Assembly (NCBI GenBank): GCA_026874595.1
Contig: CM049311.1
Location: 60,518,453 to 60,582,452, forward strand
Origin: Sipunculus nudus
Lineage: Eukaryota; Annelida; Sipuncula; Golfingiida; Sipunculidae
Direction: 5' to 3'
DNA: 64,000 bases
The position numbers and the translations under genes were made by a program. Of the stretch, positions 47,640 through 58,900 are shown piece after piece; the stretch's first letter is position 1; each line of letters begins with the position of its first letter. The notes beneath the pieces were generated by a model. The model was not told the origin of the DNA. It did not search any database and saw nothing but the letters and a program-made list of their open reading frames with translations.

Positions 47640-48870
47640 GAAAATACCATATATTCCTTTCGAAGTGGACTCTGTCCTATTGCACAAGGTAGGTGGAGCC
47701 ACCTGTCTGGTTTACAAGAAAACTTTCCAAGATGGATGCACATGCCAAATTTCAGACCAACTGCAGATGGTGCCACCAGTCTTGAATACAAGATGGAGTA
47801 GTCCAAGATCTATGGATGCACAATTTCAGGCCAATGTGGTAAATCAGTCCTCAGAATAGGGCATTGATTTATTCTACAAAAACTGGAAAGTAGGTGGCAC
47901 CACCTGTCTGGGTTTCAAGAAATCTTTCCAAGATGTATGGTCACGCCAAATTTCAGACCAATACTTTGAACCTTTTCAGAGATATGAGCAATTTTTACCC
48001 AAAGCAAATGTACAGATGGATGCAACAGAAAAACAATTGCAGATGGTGCCACCAGTCTTGAGTACAAGATGGAGGAGTCCAAGATCTATAGATATGCATA
48101 ATTTGTGGCCAATACGATGAATCACTCCTCAGAAAAAGGCATTAATTTATTCTATGAAAACAGGAAGGTAGGTGGCGCCACCTTTGTAGTTTATGAGAAA
48201 ACTTTTCAAGATGGATGGACATGCCAAATTTCAGACCAATACTTTGAACCTTTTCAGAGATATGAGCAATTTTCACCCAAAGCAAATGTACGGATGGAAG
48301 CAACAGGAAAACAATTGTAGATGGTGCCACCAGTCTTGAGTACAAGATGGAGGAGTCCAAGATCTATGGATATTTGAGGCAAATATGGCAAAACACTCCT
48401 TAGAAAAAGGCATTAATTTATTCTACAAAAAAAAGGAAGGTAGGTGGCGCCACCTGTGTGGTTTACGAGAAAACTTTTCAAGATTAATGGACATGGCAAT
48501 TTTCAGATTTTTTGAATCACTTCTGAGATATGAGCAATTTTCGCCCAAAGCAAATGTACAGATGGATGCCATGCCAAAACAAATGCAGATGGTGCCACCA
48601 GTCTTGTTTACCAGACGGAGGTGTTGAGTCCATTGAACTATTCCTGAGATATGGGCTGTTATCTTACTGACACCAAGGTTAGTACTGCATAGGAAGGATT
48701 GCAAGTGGCGCCACCCGTGATTGTTATGCACAACTACTTAGGCGAGGGAACAGCTATGCCAGGTTTCGGAAAGATCAGTCCAAGGGTCACAGAAGAGACT
48801 CTGTTTTGGCCAATTTTAACAAATAAATACTCAATGACATATTTAGCCGATTATAACAAATAAATAATTT
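47640..48870 (+). mobile_element. Family H tandem array
   Basis: Units start at GTAGGTGG.GCCACCTGT near 47688, 47889, 48169 and 48441. A second box (AGATGGTGCCACCAGTCTTG) occurs in each, so the unit of about 270-280 bp is a two-box dimer like family F. Perfect boxes lie at 48171 and 48443. The array ends in a decayed F-like tail (CTGTTTTGGCC, about 48800). No head was found. Confidence 0.7.
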
Positions 48871-48879
48871 ATGACATAT

Positions 48880-49477
48880 CTTCGAAAAAGTAGAAAAGAC
48901 CATCACAGCCTGCAGAGAGTAGCTCAGCACAGGTAGCACCACCTCCAGGTCAAAATCATTAAGCAGTCACATGATCAATATTCCCTTAAGTTTGATACTG
49001 AATGCTGCAGCAGTTCCTGATTTGGAAACAGACAATACATCATACATGCAAACACATCAAGTTGTCAAAATTTGCGATTGACACCATTTGAAGTTCCTTA
49101 GAGATGTCATATTGAAAATAAATTGACTGAATTTATATTCATTTCATTCTGCTTCTTTAAGCAAATATTTACTTTGATATGAAAGCCAAAATATTTATAC
49201 CTTATGACATATCTTGGAAAATATAGAAAAGACCATTACAGCCTGCAGAAAGTAGCTCAATACAAGTGGCACCACCTGCAGGTCAAAATCATTTAGCAGT
49301 CACATGATCAATATTCCTGTGAAATTTGAAATTGAAGGCTGCAGCAGTTCCTAAGAAATTTGGTAACAGACAATACATGTATGGAAACACATCAAGTTGT
49401 CAAATTTTGCGACTGACACAATTTGATGTCCATAGAGACGCCATCTTAAAAATGGCTTGACTGAATTTATAATCAAA
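48880..49477 (+). repeat. Two-unit tandem repeat, about 320 bp
   Basis: The phrase TATCTTCGAAAAAGTAGAAAAGACCATCACAGCCTGCAG at 48877 recurs in slightly changed form at 49208, and GTCACATGATCAATATTCCC recurs at 48966 and 49302. Two diverged units precede the F element. No termini were recognised. Confidence 0.7.
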
Positions 49478-51160
49478 CTAGAATACGGGTAGTCGACAAG
49501 CGACTACTTGTATCCGCCTAAATCAGAGTGGAACGGGTGAAGTGTTGCATATCAGCATGGATGTCTGCAGCCAAATTGTGTATGTAGGTTGCGCTACCTA
49601 CCAAAAAATCCAGAAAGCCGTCCAAGTTGTATACATATGCAATATTTAAGGCAGATAAGTCAAACCACTATATTGTATATGAGTGATTTTTGCCCTTGGC
49701 AGACAAACAGATGGATGCTGTGCAAAAAAGGGTTGCAGGTGGCTCCACCAGTTTAGCGTATGATAAAGAGCTTTGTGAGAACTATACACATGCAAAATTT
49801 TGGCCCAATCGGTCAAACCGTTCCCTAGATATGAGCTTGGATGTCTGCAGCGTAAACTTGATTGTAGGTGGCGCCACCTGTCATAAAATCAGAAAAGCTA
49901 TCCAGGATGTATAAGCATGCAGAATTTCAGGTGAATTAGTCAAACCACTGCAGAGATATGAGTGATTTTAACCCAAGGCAGACGAACAGCTGGACACTGT
50001 GCAAACATGGTTGCAGGTGGCGCCACCATTTTTTGTGTATGTTATAAAGCTCTCCAAGGGCTACATTTGTGTAAAAAGATTTTCCTGATCAATCAAACGG
50101 TTCCTTAGATATGAGCTTGGATGTCTGCAGCGTAAACGTGAATGTAGGTGGCGCCACCTGTCATAAAATCAGAAAAGCTATCCAGGATGTATACGCATGC
50201 CAAATTTCAGGTGAATTAGTCGAGTCACTGCAGAGATATGAGTGATTTTAACCCAAGGCAGACAAACAGATGGACACTGTGCAAACATGGTTGCAAGTAG
50301 CGGCACGATTTTTGGTGTATGTTATAAAGCTCTCCAAGGGCTACATTTGTGCAAAAGAATTTTCCTGATCGGTCAAACGGTTCCCGAGATATGAGCTTGG
50401 ATGTCTGCAGCGTAAACGTGAATGTAGGTGGCGCCACCTGTCATAAAATCAGATAAGCTATCCAGGATGTATACGCATGCCAAATTTCAGGTGAATTAGT
50501 CAAGTCACTGCAGAGATATGAGTGATTTTAACCCAAGGCAGACGAACAGATGGACACTGTGCAAACATGGTTGCAGGTGGCGCCACCATTTTTGGTGTAT
50601 GTTATAAAGCTCTCCAAGGGCTACATTTGTGCAAAAGAATTTTCCTGATCGGTCATACGGTTCCCGAGATATGAGCTTGGATGTCTGCAGCGTAAATGAG
50701 AATGTAGGTGGCCCCACCTGTCATAAAATCAGAAAAGCTATCCAGGATGTTTGCGCATGCCGAATTTCAGGTGAATTAGTCAAGTCACTGCAGAGATATG
50801 AGTGATTTTAACCCAAGGCAGACGAACAGATGGACACTGTGCAAACATGGTTGCAGGTGGCGCCACCATTTTTGGTGTATGTTATAAAAAATTTTCCTGA
50901 TCGGTTAAACGGTTCCCGAGATATGTGGGTTTATGTGTGGAAACAGACGCACAAACGGACGCAGAGCCAAGAGGAAAGGTCAGAGGTCAAAACAAAATCG
51001 GGGCGCAGCAGTTCACATGTGACCCGAACATAATCCCGGGTTTCGGAAAATTCCGCCCAGCGGTTACGGAGGAGTTCTCCGGACACCTACGCGGCGGCGG
51101 CGGCGGCGGCGGCCAGCTGAAAACATAGTATCCGCAAAACTCTGTTTTGGCGGATACAAT
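49478..51160 (+). mobile_element. Complete family F element, about 1.68 kb
   Basis: Head CTAGAATACGGGTAGTCG ACAAG CGACTAC (7-bp hairpin) then tag TTGTATCCGCC (49508-49518). The tail is GTATCCGCAAAAC-TCT-GTTTTGGCGGATAC then AA (51128-51160). The core has about four monomers of 280 bp, each with two palindromic boxes roughly 131 and 149 bp apart. A (CGG)n run lies at 51091-51112. This is the best example of the tag rule. Frames here are repeat-derived. Confidence 0.93.
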
Positions 51161-51379
51161 TACTCCCCTTCCTCTCAGGAACTGTTGGATATGATATGAA
51201 GGCCAAAGTTTCATGAATGTAGCTGCTGTGGCTGTTGAGATATTCAGTAACAGACTGTGGAGGGTTGATGGTGGACAGTGGTCACTGCGCCATGGCATAA
51301 GTTCACAAAGTGAACAAAAAACTAGTTTTGTACAGTACGCAGCAGCATTGCATATTCAAACAGGCAAATTTGTGGAATT

Positions 51380-51700
51380 TATATTCCCCACTTTGGCCTC
51401 TTGTTGTCATTCATGCTTGCCTTATCAATGTTTTAGTTTTTATTCTGGCCTGAAGATGTTTCCACATTTCAGGGTGGTTGTTTTTAGTTTTCATGGTCCC
51501 CCTAAGATGTCTCTATATGTCATAATTTTGGTTGTGAAATAGGATAATAATTTCTTTTTTTTTTGTTTTGGAGCTGGTGAGAATAAATTTTCAGACAGAC
51601 ACTCAAAAACCTATCTCAACCAAGGTAGACAGACAGACTGACAGACAGACAGGCAAACCCAACTCAATGTCCCTCTTTCATTGAGTCGGGGACAACATAG
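51380..51700 (+). mobile_element. Short family I element
   Basis: The head region AAATTTGTGGAATTTATATT CCCCACTTTGGCCTCTTGTT parallels 46897. It has (GACA)n at 51627-51655 and tail AATGTCCCTCTTTCATTGAG TCGGGGACA + ACA. Confidence 0.6.
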
Positions 51701-51811
51701 ATGTACTATGATGTAATAAGATGTACAAAGGCGTGATACACTATTGTTCCTGATGGAAGTTATCAAAAACTGTGTTCAAGATCAATGTTTTGGATCAAGA
51801 GTCATACATAC

Positions 51812-51895
51812 CACCAGTCAGTAATGAAGATCTCTTCTTTTGCCATTTCTATCCCATCAGCTACTGCAGACATATAGGATGCCCCATCAACAAAC
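51812..51895 (-). CDS. PLD1: PLD exon g: start of catalytic half 1
   Basis: It encodes [20 protein letters not shown] followed by EIFITDWW. This is the start of the first phospholipase D catalytic half, where the E-(E/A)-I-F-I-T-D-W-W strand is highly conserved in PLD1/2. The exon is 84 nt with acceptor TGTCACCAG and donor GTG|gtatgt. It stands alone between a 4.5-kb and a 10.2-kb intron, both filled with repeats. Confidence 0.95.
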
Positions 51896-52208
51896 CTGGT
51901 GACAGAAAAAAAAAACTAAAACACTTAGTATGAAGCAAAGTACCCCATTAAGGCTAAATATTCATATCTTTGTTAAAAATAAAAATATAATAAAGATATT
52001 TGCTGAATTTGTAGTAACATCAACAGTTCGTTTTCTTTTCAATATTTGAATAGAAAACTGACCTGAAGCAACTGCATTTGCATGTACATTAGGTTTTATC
52101 TAAAGTATCCTTATTCCAGGCCCTGTGTACAGAAAGACAGGCCTGGGAATCAGGATTCAGTGTTGAGGACATATATGTATATTATGAACAGGTAATCATA
52201 AATAAAAA

Positions 52209-55200
52209 CAAGGGACCCATGGGTCACGGCGCTCAGCTGTTATATATGATAAAAAATATGATTTGGGAAAGAGGCACATGCTTGTTTTGTGTGGTAATAA
52301 ATATAAGCTTTATTATGAGTTGTTGGTGTTTAGCTTATGTATGATTTTGATAGTATCTTTGGAGACAGGGAAGAGGATTGATTTCATTTATTTTATTAAC
52401 AAATGGAATGCTATTGTCACACAGATTTTGACTTGGCCATATAACTTATAAGCAGCACATATTATAAAAGAGTTTAACTATTTATTAAAATTTAATAAAA
52501 AATATTGTGCCAATATAATTTTTATTTTTAAAAAAATAATAAGAAAATCATGATTTTTTAAAATAAAATATAACTGAAATGATTACTGAAATAATATTAT
52601 AGAATATATTCATGAATGCATTCATGAATACATTTTAAAAGTATCTGCACTGGTATTCAAATACTTTCTTTTTTACCTGAATTCCCATTCTTATGCAATA
52701 AATTTTTTTAATGCAGTACATATTCATATTCGTATTCAAATACATTTGCAAAGCATTCGCACCATGTCTAGTATTTACAGATATGATGTTATGATAAACT
52801 ATGCTGATGAAGTGATTTATGAATTTGTGACTGTATGACACAATATCTCTTTAGTCTTGACAAGGTACATTATTGTGATGCCCACTATGTCTAAATATTA
52901 CACAATATTGACATAATTTCTGGCATGTACATAGGTACCTATGGACGTATAGTTATACAAAATATTAAAGTATGAATATATCTGATTCATCTTGTTCTGG
53001 CTTACTGAGGCTGACTTTGGGATGGGGTTCGGAGAAGGGAAAAGTGAGGGCAGCACGAAGGTGGATGTAGAAATATTCTATTGTAATGTTTTTCATTTAA
53101 ATAAGAATATGAAAAGCTAAGAGGAAAGGGGCCCTCCTACTTGGTTATAGTAAAGTTCTAAATATATGATTGCAAACTAATACTCTGACAGGACTGTCAT
53201 GAAGAAAAACAGTAAAATTTTGAGATACTGTGATGCATATGAAAATTTACAGATGGACAGGCAAGTGGACATATGGACTAATACCTTTATTTCACTTTCA
53301 AGGGAATAATGCATTTAAGTTTATATATAATCCTTTTTTTTTAAGCATATCAAATTTTTCCATTAAGAAGTTTTTATCTGAATCATTTTTTTATTTACAG
53401 GTTTTATAAATTTTTAATAAAAAAACCTGAAAATATAAGTTAAAATATTAGAATTGTTGCAAAAGTTGCAATCATATAAATACAGAGTAAAAAACTTCAA
53501 CTATAAGTTAAAATATTAGAATTGTTGCAAAAGTTGCAATCATCATATATCCAGATCACTATTAAAAAGTTTTGCACATTGGAGTTTTCAGTACATGCTT
53601 AATTTTATTCACCAAAATTAAATAAAAGTAAATTTGATAAAATAAAACATCTTTTCAAATAAAGTATACACACTGTTGGTTGAATGAGGGACAAAACAAT
53701 ATCATTGTGCTAATTACTATCCCAGCTTTAATTTATTACTGGAATTAATAGTCAATTTCACACCTGGTGAAGTTTTTACTCTTCTGAAGTAAGGAATTAC
53801 TTATCTGATGAACATCCACACTTTCATAACAATACACCACTTTGTAGACACAATTAAATGTACACTTTAATCATTGTAACCCTGATGGTACAATACAAAA
53901 TCTAAAATGTAGCATAGCCTAGAATAAGAATGAATCAAATACAGAAAATAATAACATTCATCTAGTTTATGCACCATCTGGGGGGGGGGGGAGTGCAGGG
54001 CAGAGGGGAAGCCTGCTGCTAGTGGCCAGGCTAACCCAAGGCAAGCTGCCTGGGGTGGGTTACATAATGCAAGTGAAGGCTGTACTACTAGGTGGGCTAG
54101 ATGTAAACAACACTTGACATGGTGTATGAAAACATGAATAAAAGCTATTCTTTCCAATCAATTTCTTTGAAATTTCAGATTTTAAAAGATTAAATCCTTA
54201 TGTATATATGCTGTGAAAATTAAATCAACAGTGCCAAAGTTGGACAAAATTTAAGGTATTGATTTTTTATTTATGCTAATAACTCGAAAAATTTGCAAAA
54301 TTCAGATCTAATTTTGGGTAAACAATTGAATCTTGATTAAATAAAGTTATATTCCTGAAAAAAGTCTCTAGGTTCAGCAATTCTCATGTTCAGTGAGTAA
54401 ATATATTTCCTGATTTTTAAAAAAAATTGCATTATGTTTTGGCCCATAACTTCAAAATAATACCCAATACTGACCTAATTTTTGGTATGTTCTTAGAAAA
54501 TGTATGAAAGAATGTGAATACTAAATACGATCAAAAACAGATCAGTGGTTTTGATATTAGGCAGCCTTGAAGTGTAACTATGGCTTTTTTATGGAAAACA
54601 GAGTTTTTTTTCCTTTATATCTCGAAGGAACGAAGTCCTAATGACCCAATTTTTGGTATGGTAGGAGATTTTGGGGACATTTAAAATTATGCCAACAGCC
54701 TGGGGTGCATAGAGATGTGCACTGAATGACCTACAGTCATCAAAGTGGACTGCTTGACAATGTAAGGGAATACAACAAGAGCCTCCAAAAAAATTCAATA
54801 ACTAGCCTAATTTTGCAGCTTTTATTTTCAAATTTCAGATTTAAACAGATTAAATCCTTATGTATACATGCTGTGAAAATTAAATCCACAGTACTTACAG
54901 GAAAAAAACGTGCCGTGGCCAAAGTTGGGCAAAATTTAAGGTACAAATTTTATATTTTTGCCAATATTTAAAAAAATTTAACAGATTTTGATCTAATTTT
55001 TGGTATACAATTAAATTTTGATTAATTAAAGTTGTATTACTGGAAAAAAGTCCCTACCTTTAACACTTTTGGTCTTAAGTGACCAAATATCTTCCTGATT
55101 TTTTTTACAAAGTCCATTATGTTTGGGCCCATATTTTTTTTAAATTATATAATACTGACTTAATATCTGGCATGTACATAGGAACTATATAGAGGAATAT

Positions 55201-55524
55201 TTATGGTAAATATGAAGAAAACCAGATGAGTGGTTTTGATATTAGGCAGTCCTGAAGTGTGAAAATAGATTTCTAATAAAAAATTGAGGTTTTTCCTTAA
55301 TATCTCAAGGAACGAAGTCCTATTGACCCAATTTTCGGCATGGTAGGAGATTTGTGGAAATCTAACTGTATGCCGAATTTCAGATTCGTAGGTCCAACGG
55401 TGTCAAAACGTGCCAGTCTTACGGACGGACATCCGGACAGACGGACGGACAGACAGACAGACGGACGGACGACGGACAATGGACCATGACTATAGCTCAG
55501 ATGACTTATAGTCAGCTGAGCTAA
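52209..55524 (+). mobile_element. 3.3-kb element or nest with family A termini and family B core
   Basis: The head CAAGGGACCCATGGGTCACG with tag GCGCTCAGCTG is the cleanest A head here. The tail AGCTCAGATGACT-TAT-AGTCAGCTGAGCT + AA is at 55494-55524, after (ACGG)/(GACA) at 55423-55478. The core is two B monomers (54230-54700, 54890-55400) preceded by sequence shared with 20095-21700. It ends where the F copy at 55525 begins. One insertion or several is not settled. Confidence 0.65.
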
Positions 55525-56332
55525 CTAGAATACAGGTAGCCGACAAGCGACTGTGTGTATCTGCCAAAATCAGAGTAGGAAGGGTGAAATGAGGCATGGA
55601 TTGAGTGGCATGGGGAAACAGAATTAGATGTGTTACATATTAGCATGGATGTCTGCCACGTAAACATGACTGTGATGGTGCCACCTGTTATTTGAATGAG
55701 AACCTATCCAAGATGTATACACATGCAAAATTTCAGGTGGAAAAGTCAAACCACTGCCAAGATATGAGTGATTTTATCCCACAGCAGACAAACAGATGGA
55801 CACTGTGCGAAAATGGTTGTAGGTTGCGCCATCAGTTTTGTTTATGATAAAGAGCTTTGTGAGATCCAAAAACATGCAAATTTTCAGGAGATGCCACCTG
55901 TCATATAATCAAGAAAGCTTTCCAGGATGTCTATGCATGCCAAATTTCAGGTGAATTGGTCAAACCACTGCAGAGAAATGAGTGATTTTAACCCAAGGCA
56001 GACAAACACCACCTGCAACCATTTTTCATGTATGTTATAAAGCTATCCAAGGGCTACATTTCGGCAAAAATTTTTTCCTGACTGGTCAAACGAGTTGGAA
56101 CATATGTTGGTTAATGTGTCAAAACAGATGTACAGATGGATGCACTGGAGAGAGGAAAGGTCAGAGGTCAACACTGAACGGTAAAGCACCAATTCACATA
56201 TGACCAGATAAGTGGTGTAAGTTTCAGAAAAATCAGTCCAGTAGTCTCAGTGGAGTTCCCCAGAAAAGGATATGCGGCAACAGAACCCAATCATAAACAT
56301 AGTATCCGCAAAATTTTGTTTTGGTGGATACA
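55525..56332 (+). mobile_element. Family F element abutting the A/B tail
   Basis: The head CTAGAATACAGGTAGCCGAC AAGCGACTG, with a decayed tag TGTATCTGCC, starts directly after GAGCTAA. The tail is GTATCCGCAAAATTTTGTTT TGGTGGATAC + AA at 56303-56332. About two diverged monomers lie inside. It ends about 40 bp from PLD exon f. Confidence 0.85.
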
Positions 56333-56374
56333 ATAATATTAAGTTGTTTAACTCATTTAAAATGAAATACTGAC

Positions 56375-56524
56375 CACTGGGCATAAGAAGATGTTCTGAA
56401 TGGTGCAAAGCTGTCATAACGATTTTCCTGGACATATTCTTTCCCAGTGGTGTTCTTTGCATTAAGTATCGCCTCTTTCCATAACCTTGACTTTTTATGT
56501 GTCAAGCATTTCACCAGAAGTCGC
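56375..56524 (-). CDS. PLD1: PLD exon f: end of PH and linker
   Basis: It encodes RLLVKCLTHKKSRLWKEAI and then a segment ending in NRYDSFAPFRTSSYAQW. It matches the last PH strand and C-terminal helix (R-x-L-x-x-K-C ... W-x-x-A-I) followed by the R-x-x-SF/Y-A-P-x-R segment before catalytic half 1. The acceptor is TTTCCAG and the donor GTG|gtcagt. The tail of a family F element ends about 40 bp beyond the donor. Confidence 0.94.
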
Positions 56525-56869
56525 CTGGAAACAAAGAACAGTCCCATTAAAAAGTATTACCAGTCATGTGCTTCATGTTTATAATTCTGATGTATAAAAT
56601 GTGTCTACATTTCTATAATTATTTAAGTCCAACAACTTGCATAAGCTGATAACATATGCAGCTGCTCACAGTACTCCTTTTTTTTACAACATCCCCTCTA
56701 TCCAATAACATACACAACCTAATTTCTGGGTTACTACAGCATTTTATAATATTTATTTAATTTTTTATTGGATAGTTGTATTGCATGCAAGTAGCATTGA
56801 CTATTGTACAGAAAAGTAAGAATATGAAAAGTAGGATATATAAGTAATAAGTCTTCTAGCTTTAAAGTT

Positions 56870-57430
56870 TTCTATACCAAGGGCCATAAATAATCTGATT
56901 GTCCAAGTCTGATGCCTGTTATCATCCATTATGTCCTCTTTTTGTTCAGAGACACATGGTCCATGTTTCAGGTCCAGTACAATCTGGGTAACTCCTTTTA
57001 CTTTAAATTGAATGACCTAGAGTCCATTCCTGACCCTTGATATCATCACAGACTTCCTGTTTTGCTCAGTGACTATCCTTGCTCAGTCCTTATCTAATGT
57101 CTGGTACCATACAAGGTACCCACTTTTAGATCAGAGACTACTTGATGTCTGGTACAATCCAGATAACTCGTTTTACCTTGGCAATTTTGAGACCTGGAGT
57201 CCATGCCTGACCCTTAATATTATCATTTACACCCTTTTAAGTTAAATGAATTACAGTCCAATATCTCATGGCTGGTATCATCCAAGATATCAAGTTCTTT
57301 TACATCAAGAAACTGGAAACAAAGTGTAGATGACGAGCTCCTGGCACCAACTCTAACATCCTTGTTATACCTTGAGAGTTTAAAAGACCTTAAAGGTCTT
57401 TGTTTAATCAAATTTATCCACATTTAACTA
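56870..57430. repeat. Decayed copies of the exon e / donor region
   Basis: Several blocks resemble the end of exon e. At 57171-57220, TTTACCTTGGCAATTTTGAG ACCTGGAGTCCATGCCTGACCC matches TTTACCTTGACAGATTAGAG ATTCGGAGTCCATGCCTGGTCCC at 58864. A second copy lies at about 56996-57050. They include more exon sequence than the 60-bp units and are older by divergence. Confidence 0.75.
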
Positions 57431-57516
57431 GAGAAATTCATAGGTCTGAATTTTTACCTGGACATGATAGAGATTATGAATGAATTCTTGACCATCCCGT
57501 TCTCCTCTAAACTTTA

Positions 57517-58900
57517 GTTTGTTAGCTTGAGATATTTTGGATCATGGATCTTTACCTTGAAAGATTATGGATTAGGAGTCCTTGGCTTGAGATATTTTGG
57601 ATCATGGACCTTTACCTTGAAAGATTATGGATTAGGAGTCCTTGGCTTGAGATATTTTGGATCATGGATCTTTACCTTGAAAGATTATAGATTAGGAGTC
57701 CTTGGCTTGAGATATTTTGGATCTGGGATCTTTACCTTCAGAGATTATGGATTAGGAGTCCGTGGCTTGAGATATTTTGGATCATGGATCTTTACCTTGA
57801 AAGATTATGGATTAGGAGTCCTTGGCTTGAGATATTTTGGATCATGGATCCTTACCTTGAAAGATATGGATTAGGAGTCCTTGGCTTGAGATATTTTGGA
57901 TCATGGATCCTTACCTTGAGAGATTATAGTTTAGGAGTCCTTGGCTTGAGATATTTTGGATCATGGATCTTTACCTTGAAAGATTATGGATTAGGAGTCC
58001 TTGGCTTGAGATATTTTGGATCATGGACCTTTACCTTGAAAAAATATGGATTAGGAGTCCTTGGCTTGAGATATTTTGGATCTGGGATCTTTACCTTCAG
58101 AGATTATGGATTAGGAGTCCATGGCTTGAGATATTTTGGATCATGGATCTTTACCTTGAAAGATTATGGATTAGGAGTCCTTGGCTTGAGATATTTTGGA
58201 TCATGGATCCTTACCTTGAAAGATATGGATTAGGAGTCCTTGGCTTGAGATATTTTGGATCATGGATCCTTACCTTGAGAGATTATAGTTTAGGAGTCCT
58301 TAGCTTGAGATATTTTGGACCGGGATCTTTACCTTGAGAGATTATAATTTAGGAGTCCTTGGCTTGAGATATTTTGGATCATGGATCTTTACCTTGAGAG
58401 ATTATAGTTTAGGGAGTCCTTGGCTTGAGATATTTTAGATCATGGATGTTTACCTTGAAAGATTATGGATTCTGAGTCCTTGGCCTGAGATATTTTAGAT
58501 CTGGGTTCTTTACCTTGAGAGATTTGAGATTCTGAGTCCTTGGCCTGAGATATTTTAGATCTGGGTTCTTTACCTTGAGAGATTTGAGATTCTGAGTCCT
58601 TGGCCTGAGATATTTTAGATCTGGGTTCTTTACCTTGAGAGAGATTAGGTATTGGGAGTCCTTGGCCTGAGATATTTTAGATCTGGGATCTTTACCTTGA
58701 GAGATTAGCAATTCAGAGTCCTCAGCTTGAGATATTTTAGATCTTGGAACTTTACCTTGAGAGATTAAAGATTCGGAGTCCTTGGCTTGAGATATTTTAG
58801 ATCTGGAATCTTAACCTTGAAAGATTTGAAGGTTGTGTCTTGAAATATTTTAGATCTTGGATCTTTACCTTGACAGATTAGAGATTCGGAGTCCATGCCT
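57517..58900. repeat. 60-bp minisatellite, 22 units beside the exon e donor
   Basis: On the plus strand the unit is CTTGAGATATTTTGGATCAT GGATCTTTACCTTGAAAGAT TATGGATTAGGAGTCCTTGG. On the gene's strand each unit reads CAAGGACTCC...TTTCAAG|GTAAAG, a copy of the last 30 nt of exon e, its donor and 30 nt of intron. Units closest to the exon resemble it most (GATTCGGAGTCC). A six-unit block is duplicated (57721 and 58081). Long open frames here arise because 60 is divisible by 3 and are not genes. Confidence 0.97.

Noticed and set aside
47342-47806. 154-codon minus-strand frame rich in Leu, Ser, Val and Cys
   Set aside because: It is read from GACAGACA monomers of family I and from family H. Periodic sequence keeps the frame open, and no family motif is seen.
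57527-58337. Long plus-strand frames of up to 149 codons with a repeating protein
   Set aside because: They are readings of the 60-bp array. 60 is divisible by 3, so frames stay open. The sequence is explained by the exon e donor on the other strand.
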